DNA of 64,000 nucleotides from Stictocephala bisonia (Eukaryota > Arthropoda > Insecta > Hemiptera > Membracidae): assembly GCA_035578905.1 (NCBI GenBank), contig JAQJVL010000177.1, positions 1 to 64,000 on the forward strand, in the 5' to 3' direction. The position numbers and the translations under genes were made by a program. The notes beneath the pieces are model-generated. The model made no database searches. It was given only the letters and a program-made list of their open reading frames with translations, and was not told the DNA's origin. Positions 12,591 to 23,944 of this stretch are shown one piece after another. Position 1 is the stretch's first letter; the number at the start of each line of letters is the position of its first letter.

Positions 12591-12984
12591 ATTTGGCAGT
12601 TGAACATTATTTAACTTAAAAACATATTGTCATGCTCAAATTGTTGATCATATGAATGTCAATGTATAACAAGCTTCATAGAGAATGTTTTGGGGGTGTG
12701 ACGAGAACATTCACAAAATATTTAGTTTTAATAACGTACATTATCAATGTAAGTTTATTTAAGTATAACAAATCCTTTATATTTGAAAGGACATGTCATT
12801 GGTAGTATTTGATAAAAATTATTTATCGTTGTGATTTACAAAAGAGTTATACTAAAGTCAACCTTAAAAACAATATTTATTTTATATTTTGTATAAATCT
12901 GCCCAACGCATTCGTATCAAAATGATTAGTCTTTAAAGACCTTAAACACGAGCCATAGTTTCAAATTTTGTATATGGGAAACAC

Positions 12985-13133
12985 AATTACACGTACGGTG
13001 GTGTTGACCCACCCACCTACCCATAAACTACAGTTGTGTTGACCCACCCGCTCACCCATACATGTACGATGGTGTTAACCCACCCGCCCACCCATACACG
13101 TATGGTGGTGTTGACCCACCCACCTACCCGTGG
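12985..13133. repeat. 36-bp minisatellite, degenerate array 1
   Basis: About four diverged copies of a unit containing CCCACCCATACACGTA and GTGGTGTTGACC. The same unit forms the better-preserved array at 17.23-17.46 kb and a remnant at 37.7 kb. Confidence 0.75.
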
Positions 13134-13135
13134 GT

Positions 13136-13375
13136 TGTCAGGTTTTAAGTGCTTGACTACATCTTATCAGTGGTTGTCAACAGGTTACCTATCAGTGATT
13201 TAATAACTTACATGCTGTAAATGGTTAACAATAGGTGGTCAGTGGCTGACAACAAGTCAGTGTTTGACTACAGGTTATCTATTAGTGATTGACTACATGC
13301 TGTAAGTGGTTGACTATAGTTTGTCATTAATTGAATGCAGTTTATCAATGATTGACTACATTTTGTAAGACCCTA
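13136..13375. repeat. Degenerate ~21-bp tandem repeat
   Basis: Repeated variants of GTGGTTGACTACAGGTTATC follow directly after the 36-bp array. Roughly nine imperfect units can be picked out by eye. Confidence 0.55.
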
Positions 13376-13379
13376 TCAA

Positions 13380-15100
13380 TTGTAGAGTGAATTTAGTGAC
13401 TTTCTCGACTTGACATAAGAGCGCTCCCACGGTAAGTGCTAGAACTACGAGCTGGTTGCTACGACCAATGGCGTGACGATATTAACCAGCCATAACCACA
13501 AACAACGCCTTGCATGGTTGTCATATGTTATGAAAATGAACTGTTTTACAAGTTAATAACAATTTAAATTGTATGGTTTTGACAATTTTTAATGAAAACA
13601 TCTCGAATGTTTATATTGTTTATAGCGTATTTTACATTTTTTTTATTTTGTATAAATTGTTATAAAGTTTCAGGCAGTGTGCTCTTGACAACACTGCACG
13701 CCAGATCTTCATTCAAGCGCTAATCAGTGCACCCAAGTCAACTTAGAAGATTCAGTAAAACTATTATAGTTAATATATATTCCAAACATTTGCTTCATGA
13801 AATAATATGGTGTATTTTAAGATGTTCTGTAAATTATAACTTCTATTTAATAAGTAAATTTACATTTTTTGCCTCTCTTACAATTCCATGTAATCGAATT
13901 AATAAGATGCATCGATTCTGATATTTATAAGCATATGTAATCAAGTAGCACGTAAAATTATATGTATTTAATCCTAACTTAACCAAACCTAATAGCTCAT
14001 GGTGGAAGTGCGTTATTCTAACCTACAAGCCAGAAGGCGTTCATTGATAACTAGAGCGATGACATTTATTATTTTATTATAGGTCAAAACCAAGTAACCA
14101 ATACCAAAGATATACCGTTCGTTCATTTAGTTTAGTTCTAGGCTTGGTAGATAATCTTTATTATTTACGGGGACATTCCAAAAAAGACCCTGGAAACGTT
14201 CAAACATATTATTATTGAAAAACAGTAATATGTACATAACTATGCATGGATATTTTTAGTAGGGTTCTATTAGAAATATATCACTGGATTTAATTTTCAT
14301 AAAAACGTGCATTTTGTCTATCTAATTAGTTAAATAAACTACGTATCGATGCTCAGTTAAAAATCTTACATAAATTATAGCACATTAACACAAAGTTAAA
14401 CAACAAATCACGCATGCTAACCCTCATTACACTTTGATATGTCAACTGACGCGTAATGGCAGCAAAATTTGCCAATTGCGAATAATTTGCAATTCAAATT
14501 TGATATCAACCCGTCAGTGTTTGCGTTTGATTAGAAGGAATTTGCAATGGGACATCCTCAATAATTCATATAACAGATTAAATTTCACATTTATTTCTCA
14601 AAAGATTTCGTAAGGTGTTACGCTGTTCTAAAAATTTTAAAATAGTAATTTAGTTTCCTCTATAATTTGAGTAAATTTTTGTTGAAAAAACAGTTATCTT
14701 TAAATTTTCCAATCTCATGTTCAATGAAACATAACACCCTTAACATTAGAGAATGACACCTTAATAGTATTTAAATGAATTTACTTAAAACTATTTAACA
14801 TATTTCATTACGTATTAGTATAGTTATTATGAGAGAGTCTAATAATTATATTTCAGCTAAAGCTATAGAGTGTCGTTAAATTGTTTAACTATATCAAACA
14901 ATGTAATCTAATTTAAAGGTTTACAGGTTTGGGAGATTTATTATCAGGACTAAAATTACTTTTAAGTAGATAGGTATTACTTTCAGCTTAATGAACCATA
15001 CATTTTTTTAATAATATTGAATTTGAGTTGGCTAAGAAGCACAACATTTAACTGGTGTAATCTTTTTTACTATATTAAACAAAACAAAAACACTTAGTAG
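13380..15100. other. AT-rich intergenic sequence
   Basis: No supported gene. The frame at 13727-13921 is AT-rich and has no recognisable domain. Confidence 0.45.
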
Positions 15101-15121
15101 TATTTTTGTTTCAATTTTCAA

Positions 15122-15152
15122 AATCGATTTCGGTCCTGAAGATCATCTTCAG
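15122..15152 (-). ncRNA. Hammerhead-like motif (Penelope-type), weak
   Basis: On the minus strand CTGAAGA is followed by a short insert and then GAA plus the palindrome ATCGAT. This matches the CUGANGA and GAA core boxes of a hammerhead ribozyme with a loopless palindromic stem III. A 3-bp stem I (CAA with TTG) is possible. Stem II is weak. No Penelope-like coding sequence was recognised next to it. Confidence 0.35.
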
Positions 15153-15703
15153 TTGTACAGATTCAAGAGGTTATAAAGATACCTAAAAAATGAAACATTT
15201 GTAAAAATGATTATTTTAACAGCTGATAGTGTACAAATTTAAATAAATAAAAATATGTGGATAAGTTTCAGATGTTGTTAAATTTTATAATTTTGAATTT
15301 TCTTAATATTTACTTTTCTTTCAAAAAAGGTTTGGTAGATTATAATCAAGATTAATATTACTTTCCGATGGACAAATACTTTTCTTAGGGTTTTAAACTA
15401 AAATTATTAATAATTATATCAATATTAAGTTGAATTTATTTTTAATAAAAAAATCGAGAATCATGACAAATTTATGATTGGGCAGGTTAATTTTAATACT
15501 GAGATAAGATTCATAATGTATTATCAGAACATAAAAGGGTATAGGTTTATAAAGCGTATAAGTTTTTGTCAGCTACCATAATTTAAATTTAAAATTATAT
15601 AATAGATGTGTTTTATACTTGAAAAAACTCCATAAGTAATATATTATTATAAAAATTAAAAATGAATAACTAAATAACAAATTATCTCCTGTCACGAAGC
15701 TAA

Positions 15704-16240
15704 TCATTTAATCAATCCATCAAACCATTTAAGACCTGCCTCACTGGTTCTATTTATGCTAGATAACCCCTCCGTAAAACAGTGTAAGGGGCACTCTGAA
15801 ACTATGCGATCCATTGTTTGAATAGGCTCCCCACAATCACATGACTGATCTAGAGTCAATCCCTATTTGTATTTCCAGTATTTACATCCTACCCATTGCA
15901 GTTCGGAACCGATTTAACAGTGCCCACTTCCCACGAGGGAGGTTCATCCAACTTACAGGTATTGACGGATCGTTAATAAGGAACTTATTTGTCCATCAAA
16001 ACTGTTCGACGCTATGGCCCAGCAAGTGTTGGGTGAGAAATACGATGTGCTAAACATGAAAGTAGAATGTAGATGTGGGTTTCAAGATTTTAAGTTATCA
16101 CAATCAACAGGGGGATGATGTTCGCGTCCACAGCAATTCTTTAAATGCTGTACGTATCCCCTGAGTAGTTCTAAACGAGCAACAAACCTGGTAGTAGGAC
16201 TGTCACAAATTTGTGATCTCTCAGCTGTGGCAGCTACCAA
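15704..16240 (-). pseudogene. LINE ORF2 3' end, degenerate
   Basis: The minus strand encodes the end of a non-LTR retrotransposon ORF2 in shifting frames. The segments are an SIPVSWMNLPRGKWALLNRF-type stretch, then CDCGEPIQTMDRIVSECPL with the Cys/His-type end motif, then SEAGLKWFDGLIK and a stop at 15706-15704. Upstream, one frame stays open for about 51 codons (through RFVARLELLRGYVQHLKN) and may be part of the same element. There is a frameshift near 15885 and further stops. The RT core is not present, so only the C-terminal part remains, which is odd for LINE insertions because they usually lose the 5' end and keep a 3' tail. Confidence 0.6.
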
Positions 16241-16356
16241 ACAAAATAAAAAGGCATAGGTAAAAACTTATAAAAACCATTCAATACTATTTCATCAGTC
16301 ACGATTTTGGTGATTGCAAACGATAAATTAATTGTTTGCATTTTATGGTTAGGAAA

Positions 16357-16779
16357 CCGTAATCAATGACAAATGGTAGTATAAAATTAGCTTAGCCGAA
16401 CACCAGTAATCAATGACAAATGGTAGTATAAAATTAACCTAGCCGAACACCAGTAATCAATGACAAATGGTAGTATAGAATTAGCTTAGCCGAACACCAG
16501 TAATCAATGACAAATGGTAGTATAAAATTAGCTTAGCCGAACACCAGTAATCAATGACAAATGGTAGTATAAAATTAGCTTAGCCGAACACCAGTAATCA
16601 ATGACAAATGGTAGTATAAAATTAGCTTAGGCGAACACCAGTAATCAATGACAAATGGTAGTATAAAATTAGCTTAGGCGAACACAAGTAATCAATGACA
16701 AATGGTAGTATATAATTAGCTTAGCCTAACACCAGTAATCAATGACAAATGGTAGTATAAAATTAGCTTAGCCGAACAC
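16357..16779. repeat. 47-bp minisatellite, nine copies
   Basis: Nine head-to-tail copies of a 47-bp unit start at 16357, 16404, 16451, 16498, 16545, 16592, 16639, 16686 and 16733. Each contains AATCAATGACAAATGGTAGT and ends GCCGAACAC or a one- to two-base variant. There are no spacers, so it is not a CRISPR array. The high identity points to recent expansion. The array abuts a foldback remnant on its right. Confidence 0.95.
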
Positions 16780-16915
16780 CAGTCACATTCCTTTGTGAAC
16801 CCCTCTCGTCTGAGGAAGGTAAACGTTCTTTACCGACTTTTCTCACCTTAATAACTGGACATTTTTTAGTTATATTGTAATATATTTGTATTGTATTACG
16901 GTCACTTGTATTACA
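16780..16915. repeat. Foldback-family remnant
   Basis: This contains GTCTGAGGAAGGTAAACG and a TTGTAATATATTTGTATTG segment. Both resemble the centre and arms of the foldback copies at 1.6 kb and 59.9 kb. The left arm appears to be missing and is replaced by the 47-bp array. Confidence 0.45.
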
Positions 16916-17233
16916 ATCTGAGTTGGATAAGAATTACAGCATTGAACTAATATATTCTTCTTTAAGCTCTTTTTATTGCACGAGATTAAAATTTTATAGT
17001 ATGGAATGACACAAATAATCCAGTAATATAAATTATTATTTTTTAATGCCTTCCAGAAACAAAGTTCATTCAAATCTCCCTTCATAAAAAACAAAAAGAG
17101 AACAAAAAAAAATACTAGCCAAAAAATCACTCAGATGAACAGAACAAGCTAAATTTGAGGCAACGTGGCAATGAACTGGTATTAAGCTCAGCTGTATACG
17201 TTTAGAAGGTTATATGCATACTACACAACCTTC

Positions 17234-17455
17234 TTGATCCACCCACCCACCCATACATGTACAGTGGTGTTGACCAACCCGCCCACCCATACACGTACAG
17301 TCGTATTGACCCACCCGCCCACCCATACACGTACAGTGGTATTGACCCACCAGCCCACCCATACACGTATAGTAGTATTGACCCACCCACCCACCCATAC
17401 TTGTACAGTGGTATTGACCCATCCGCCCACCCATACACGTACAGTGGTATTGTCA
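17234..17455. repeat. 36-bp minisatellite, array 2
   Basis: About six copies of a 36-bp unit containing CACCCATACACGTACAGTGG and TATTGACCCACC. Because 36 is a multiple of three, several frames stay open on both strands and yield 12-residue repeats. These are by-products and not genes. Confidence 0.9.
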
Positions 17456-17459
17456 CCAT

Positions 17460-19250
17460 CCATCATCGAACTGCTTGATAATGGAAATTTTGTTTGTGAA
17501 AGACCTTTCCAAAAAAATAATATTATTGATATGTTTAAATCCTTACAAACTATATAATTATGGTATAGTAAACAAACTCTTTAAAATATTTGCCTTTTTT
17601 CCGCAAAACCATTTGGCTAATAAAAGATATAATGGCTACTGAACAGATCTAATTAGGTTCAGATTACTTTACTATTCAATTAATGTTATTTCCAAAATTA
17701 CGATATAATTGGAATCATATATTGAAATAGGTAGTTTTATATAGCCATTGAGGCTACTTATAAAGTAATTCAAACGAACATCAGTTATACAAACGAACAT
17801 CAGTTATACAAATGAACAGTTTAATTAGTTTTTATATTACATTTTAAAAATCCAATTAAGGCATCCATTAATTTACATTCGACATTAATGCATAGATTTT
17901 GCTTCAACGTAATAAGGACATAAAATTAAAGTGGGGCAGACAGATTATATTTACCAGTTAATTTTATGGTTTGGTAAGCTTTTAAATATATACATACATT
18001 ATTATGTTGGTTTTATCAGCTGTTTTCTGTTGACTTTGTTTTATACGTGAAACTGTTTAATGTTGTACTAGTTAAATTTAAACCACCCACCAATTTTCTT
18101 TTGACTTCAAATCAATATACATCTTTTTCTGTAGTAATACATATACAAGAATTTTTACTTATACTTATTTTATTATGAATATAATTTAAAAACTAAATGG
18201 TCCACAGTAAAAATATCAAAAACAACAAAAACATTGCACTTAATTTAATGTAGCATGTTTTTATAAATTAGTGAACCTAAAAAATAAACATCTACTTGGT
18301 TATTTGTCGTAGTAAATCATTTGTTACGTGTAGTATCTTCAAAATAAAAGTCCTTTTCATCCTATTGATACTTTGTATAAATTATAATAACCTGGTTCTT
18401 ATCTCCCCCATTAATGTTATCACAGTACAGTAATTTAATTCTTTTATTTTTTCGTAATGTTGTGTATTTATCTTACCAGTTTTTATTTTTTTATGAAGGT
18501 AGTATTTTAATATAAAAGATATATTACCATTATTATTAACGTTACTTAACACCTAGTTACAAGAAGAATCCATATAAATAATTTGTATTTTTTTATTTTT
18601 TCGCATTCTTAGTCTTTTATTTTATTAAATACTTTACTCTTTATTTAAAAGTTTGCAGTATAAAGGGGAAAATGGAAGCACTTTTAATAGGAAAAACCAA
18701 AAGAGCAATTATTGAGTCGAGTCGCTTTAATGGAGATAATTTCTCTTGAAGGGATCTATAAATAGACTAAAGACAAATTTTGGGCTGAATTATTATTATC
18801 ACAAAGAATAAAGACAGACACTCAATGACAGTATATTTATTATATATTATAATAATATAAGAATTTTAGTGAAATGTTAGTTAGTTTAGTTTAGTTAGTT
18901 AGTTAGTTTAGCTAAAATGTTAACTCATTAATTTTTTACAATAATAACTTTGTTAAAATAGACTTACTGATCAATAATGAAATGTAATATAAAAAATTTA
19001 AACTTAAATAAAATTTTTTCTATTTATATACGTTAATAATATATAGGAAATGTATATCTATTGATAGATTATTTTCATTATATTTTTTTATCATGCTGAA
19101 CATTTTTATGTGCATTATATATTTTATTTTGTTTTTTAATATCCATCTATAATTTTACAAAGTACAATTCGTATTACTAAAGGCTGCAAAATTATGTAAT
19201 GTAACATCAATGTAAACATTCAAAATACATTCCATTACAAGTAATCTGTT
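17460..19250. other. AT-rich sequence with short tandem repeats
   Basis: Two full copies and one variant of the 19-bp unit CAAACGAACATCAGTTATA lie at 17771-17820. A GTTA/GTTTA microsatellite lies at 18868-18910. I see no gene. Confidence 0.6.
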
Positions 19251-19260
19251 AGTATATATA

Positions 19261-19913
19261 CAGGGTGAGGCAGACCACCCGTGCAGCATGTATAGCAGGA
19301 AAACGGTTTGGTCTAGTGGCCTAAAACAAAATGCTTTCCCCCTATATTGCATATGGGGAGTCCATTAAAAATGTTTTCATCAACCTTTTCGTAAAGAGTG
19401 TTGAAAAACTAGGGGCCATGGGTTCGAATCTCAAAATTATCAAATGCAAACCTATGGCAAATAATACATCATTTTAAAGGTCTTGTTGAAAGAAACTCAT
19501 TGGTGAAAACAAAATTCATTTATCATGACACATTTCAAAATGGCGGCCATTTTTGTGAAAAATATTGACGTTTACGGAATACCCTATAGTTTTCTTACTG
19601 TTTGAGATAGGTTCATTCCAATTTCAATTTCTTACTTTCAAAACCTTCAGCTTCACTCTGATATGCCGCATGACTACTTTTATCATTATTTTGATATTGG
19701 CCCCCTAATAAGAATTTTGAAAAATTAAAAATTCCCTAAAGTCAAAATTTTTAAATAGCAACATGCATCATGTTGTATGTCATTTTAAAGCGCTTATTAA
19801 GACAAACAAATTTCGCATAACACTTTTTTTTGTATCTCCAGTGGTTTTTGAGAAATAAGCACAAACGTGTTTTTAATAATAATTTTCCCAACTTTTTACG
19901 TTACTTTGGCCAT
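19261..19913 (+). repeat. Left terminal inverted repeat (653 bp)
   Basis: It pairs with 21883-22535. Near the outer tip the left arm reads CAGACCACCCGTGCAGC and the right arm, reversed, reads CAGACCAACCGTGCAGC. Homology stops at CTTTGGCCAT. Confidence 0.92.
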
Positions 19914-20594
19914 TGACATCCAAAAATGAAAGCACTGAGTCAAAATCTAACATTTTAATTGCGTAAATCGAAATAAGGAATTATGTAAGCAAATTTATTT
20001 TTTATTAAGATATTTCAATTTGACAAATACAGGCAAAAAGCGTTTTACATTAAGTACTGTGTTTTCATTGCTAATAATACATATATGGTATTATTACAAT
20101 CTGGTTTAAAGCTTATTACTAAGATAATCTTGAAGGGAATATGTGGCAGATGGCCTTTTGGTTCCGGATTTGTATGATTCGCTAAAATTAAGAGACCTTT
20201 GTAAAAAACAGAAATCACCATAATTGTAATTTTATCATTTAAAATTGTTTGTTGTATATTTATACTTTAATATTATAAATAAATATTAATAGTTTTTATA
20301 CACAATACCATTACTCGCTTCGCATGGTTAGGTACCTTTCACAATCGGCCTTTACTGTTCTGTACAACCAGTTGATACTTTGCTCCTGGGTTACTGCAAT
20401 TATTATTAATCTTATGATTGTTTAATCAGCTGATTATTTTCAGCTGTTTATAAAATCAGCTGTTCTAGTGCATTATTGTACACTTCATGTTAGTTCCTGA
20501 AACAAAACTTATTTTATATGACAACCACTCTAATTCTCCATTTTACTCCTTATTTTGTCCTTTTATTGTGAATGATAGTTCTGTATTTATTGAA

Positions 20595-21659
20595 ATGCCG
20601 TACACTAATGAAGAGGCTTTCCAAATGCTAATGGTGTTAGGCGAATGTTTCCAGAATTACTCAGCTGCTGCGAATCTCTACGCAGAACGTTATCCAGACA
20701 GAGAAGTTCAATCACGAATGGCCTTTCAAAGACTTGCTAGTCGTGTGCGTGAAAAAGGACAGGTTCAGCCTGATTTTAATAAAGGAAAAACCCTAGCTAG
20801 GCCTGTAAGAAGTGATACGGCACCAGACATTTTGGCAGCGGTTCAACTCAATCCAACTGACTCGTCCAGAAGAATAGCTCTAGATGCGGGTGTGAGTCAA
20901 AGGTCAGTGTTGAGAATCTTGAAAGATAACAAAATGCACCCATACAAGATATCATTACACCAAGAACTGCATGGTGATGATAGCCATCGAAGAATGAATT
21001 TTTGTTTGTGGGCTAGGGAAATGTTACAACAACGTGAACATTTTTTTCGTAATTTACTGTGGTGTGACGAAGCAACTTTCCGCAGTAATGGTGAAGTGAA
21101 CCGCCATAATATGAGGTACTGGGCCTATGAGAATCCACACTGGATGCGAGAGGTTGATAACCAGAGATACTGGACTTTGAATACTTGGTGTGGCATCCTT
21201 GGTAGAAAAATTATAGGTCCCTTTTTCTTCAGAGAACACCTAGTTGGAGACACTTATAACAACTTTTTGCTAAGCCACCTGCCTAACCTATTAATAGATA
21301 TACCCGACTAAGACATAGAAAATTTGTGGTTCATGAATGATGGGGCACCACCTCACTACGCCAACAACGTCAAATAAACTCTTGATGAACACTATCCTGA
21401 AAGGTGGTTTGGAAGAGGTGGTCCTGTCAACTACCCTCCAAGATCTCCTGATTTAACTTGTATGGATTTCTACTTGTAGGGTAGGCTGAAAGATTTAGTG
21501 TACAAAAGACGACCAACAACAATCGAAGATATGATGCAGAGAATCAGACATGGTATAAATTCTATCAGTGGCGAAGAAGTATTGCGAGCTGTAGATAGCT
21601 TCACCTCCAGAATAGATTTATGTATAGAAAATAATGGTTTTCAATTCGAGCACATGTAA
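20595..21659 (+). pseudogene. DD41D transposase (DUF4817-type N-terminus), three in-frame stops
   Basis: Reading from ATG 20595 to TAA 21657-21659 gives 354 codons in one frame with no frameshift. The N-terminal MPYTNEEAFQMLMVLGECF segment matches the helix-turn-helix (DUF4817) found on insect Tc1/mariner-like transposases. A second helix-turn-helix follows (around SRRIALDAGVSQRSVLRIL). The catalytic triad is visible: Asp158 in WCDEATF, Asp249 in FMNDGAPPH and Asp291 in SPDLTCMDFY. The second and third Asp are separated by 41 residues. Internal stops occur at 21309 (TAA), 21375 (TAA) and 21477 (TAG, where the family usually has Trp). An upstream extension to 20487 is open, but ATG 20595 fits the domain start better. 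The protein would have cut and pasted the element; this copy is inactive. Confidence 0.92.
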
Positions 21660-21882
21660 ACTACAGTAAAGTAAATTCAGTTGGATTCTGGATATTTTTG
21701 TACGATACTCTTATTACTTATTAATTTTTTAAGGTTGCAATTATGTTAAAAGTTAGAAAATAAATACAAGAATTTACAAATCTTGTAAAAAATACAAATC
21801 GTGTATTTTTTAAGAGACATTAAGAGTAAAAATACCAATTTATATTTTTTTAAATCTGATCATTTTTTAAAATACAAAATGT

Positions 21883-22535
21883 ATGGCCAAAGTAACGTAA
21901 AAAGGTGGGAAAATTATTATTAAAAACACATTTGTGCTTATTTCTCAAAAACCACTGGAGATACAAAAAAAAGTGTAATGCAAAATTTGTTTGTCTTAAC
22001 AAGCGCTTTAAAATGACATACAACATGATGCATGTTGCTATTTAAAAATTTTGACTTTAGGGAATTTTTAATTTTTCAAAATTCTTATTAGGGGGCCAAT
22101 ATCAAAATAATGATAAAAGTAGTCATGCGGCATATCAGAGTGAAGCTGAAGGTTTTGCAAGTAAGAAATTGAAATTGGAATGAACCTATCTCAAACAGTA
22201 AGAAAACTATAGGGTATTCCGTAAACGTCAATATTTTTCACAAAAATGGCCGCCATTTTGAAATGTGTCATGATAAATGAACTTTGTTTTCACTAATGAG
22301 TTTCTTTCAACAAGACCTTTAAAATGATGTATTATTTGCCATAGGTTTGCATTTGATAATTTTGAGATTCGAACCCATGGCCCCTAGTTTTTCAACACTC
22401 TTTACGAAAAGGTTGATGAAAACATTTTTAATGGACTTCCCATATGCAATATAGGGGGAAAGCATTTTGTTTTAGGCCACTAGACCAAACCGTTCTCCTG
22501 CTATACATGCTGCACGGTTGGTCTGCCTCACCCTG
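21883..22535 (-). repeat. Right terminal inverted repeat (653 bp)
   Basis: This is the inverted copy of 19261-19913, beginning at ATGGCCAAAGTAACG and ending at the CTGCCTCACCCTG tip. Confidence 0.92.
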
Positions 22536-22540
22536 TATAT

Positions 22541-22542
<2 letters not shown>

Positions 22543-22600
<58 letters not shown>
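22543..22600. repeat. Poly-T tract of 58 bases
   Basis: An uninterrupted T run just outside the DD41D element. It could be the reverse-strand poly-A tail of a retroposed sequence or a simple repeat. The exact length in an assembly is unreliable. Confidence 0.8.
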
Positions 22601-22604
<4 letters not shown>

Positions 22605-23655
22605 AATGTACGATTTTTTAAATTATAATATGTGTTTGTAATATATATAATTTAGTTAGTGATATTTAAAAATGTGTTCATGTAATGACGCGACTTATAA
22701 TTTCGTTTTCAACTGAAGGTCTGTACATTTTGTTGTGCTGGGTAGTGAAATACTATTGTTTTCTATAAGTTCGCCCCTTTTTATTAAACTTGCTCAGCAC
22801 TTCACGTTCAGTATTTAAAACATGCTCAGTTTATATAGAATGATTTTCTTTTCTTTTCTTTTTCTTTTCTTTTTTTTCTAATTTTCTAGTTCATTGATTC
22901 TCTTTTTAACTGGTGTTGAAATAATTATTGTTACACACACAAGGTGCTTCATATACTTTTTTGAATTTTGGTCTTCAGTATTTAATTTTATCGATTCAGA
23001 GAATGAACTGATAATATTTTTAGATGTTAAATCGAAATATGTCCAAAAATAGTATTTTATAAAAGTAATGATGGTCCTATTTATTATAATTGCCTGTTTA
23101 TATTTAAAAAAAAAACCATAATGAATTATGATATACTGTAACGAATTTTAATATATATCACTCAAAAATTAAACATCGGTTTCACATCAAACTATTTGTA
23201 CAGTAGAAATTATTAACTATTGCAGTTTGAAAATTTATTGTTGCAATCTTAAACATCTTGGAACCTCTTTTTATTAGTAGTAATATATATTTTTAGTACA
23301 GCACATAGCATTTAATTCTAGATCACACTAAATGAATTCTTTTAAATTATTATTCTTTAAATTAAGAACGATCAAATTAATTTGGTACATAATTATCATT
23401 TTTAATAATATGTTAAGTTGCAAAGTTAAATAGGAAACTATGGTGACAATTTTGTTCAACAGAGTAAAAAATTCCACATATTGTATTGTTTTGAACTACC
23501 TTCATGTTAGTTCTATGTTAACCATGTTGAATGAATCGTTTATATAATATTGCAGTATTTCTTCACTGTAATCCTCAGAAATCTAGATCAATTAAACAAT
23601 AAAAAAAGAACATTAATCATGTCAAAGTTATTGTTCAAGTAAAGGGCAACGTTGG
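22601..23655. other. AT-rich intergenic sequence
   Basis: Includes a TTTTC-rich microsatellite near 22845-22875. No gene was recognised. Confidence 0.5.
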
Positions 23656-23660
23656 AATAC

Positions 23661-23940
23661 TAGTAAAGTATAACTCCGAATAACCGATTATCCGAATTGC
23701 TTACGGAATGTCTTAAAAGAAAACTTAAAATCTCATGTTTTTCAATTTTTTAATTTCCTTATGAAAAAACAAAAGTAAACAACTAAAACAACGCACAGAT
23801 GTATTTTCAACGTTTAATATTTGTCACATCACATTTCAACATAAAGTAATTAAACAAAATAGACTGTTTGGTGACAAAAATCCAACTACCTGAATTGAGA
23901 CTGGTCCCAATTGATTCGGATAATTGAAGTTCTACTGTAG
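23661..23940. mobile_element. pogo/Tigger-like MITE
   Basis: The ends are imperfect inverted repeats. The left end carries AGTATAACTCCGAATAACCG and GATTATCCGAATTG. The right end, reversed, reads CAGTAGAACTTCAATTATCC. This fits the terminal pattern of pogo/Tigger elements (family knowledge). A TA lies outside the right end. There is no transposase frame inside about 280 bp, so it is non-autonomous. Exact left boundary uncertain. Confidence 0.5.
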
Positions 23941-23944
23941 TAAA

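Larger units (their letters stand above)
19261..22535 (+). mobile_element. Complete Tc1/mariner-superfamily DD41D transposon with 653-bp TIRs
   Basis: The 3275-bp element starts with CAGGGTGAGGCAG and ends with CTGCCTCACCCTG. TA dinucleotides flank it at 19259-19260 and 22536-22537, the usual target of this superfamily. The terminal inverted repeats are 19261-19913 and 21883-22535, both 653 bp, and differ at only scattered positions. The single gene lies between them and is transcribed rightward. The ends look intact, but the transposase is broken, so the copy could move only if another source supplied enzyme. A T run of 58 bases begins 5 bp beyond the right TA. Confidence 0.93.

Noticed and set aside
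16357..16779. CRISPR-like regular array
   Set aside because: The 47-bp units follow each other without unique spacers, and the genome is eukaryotic. It is a minisatellite.
17202..17557. Overlapping open frames on both strands with 12-residue repeats
   Set aside because: They exist only because the 36-bp minisatellite unit is a multiple of three without stops. No start context or domain supports a protein.
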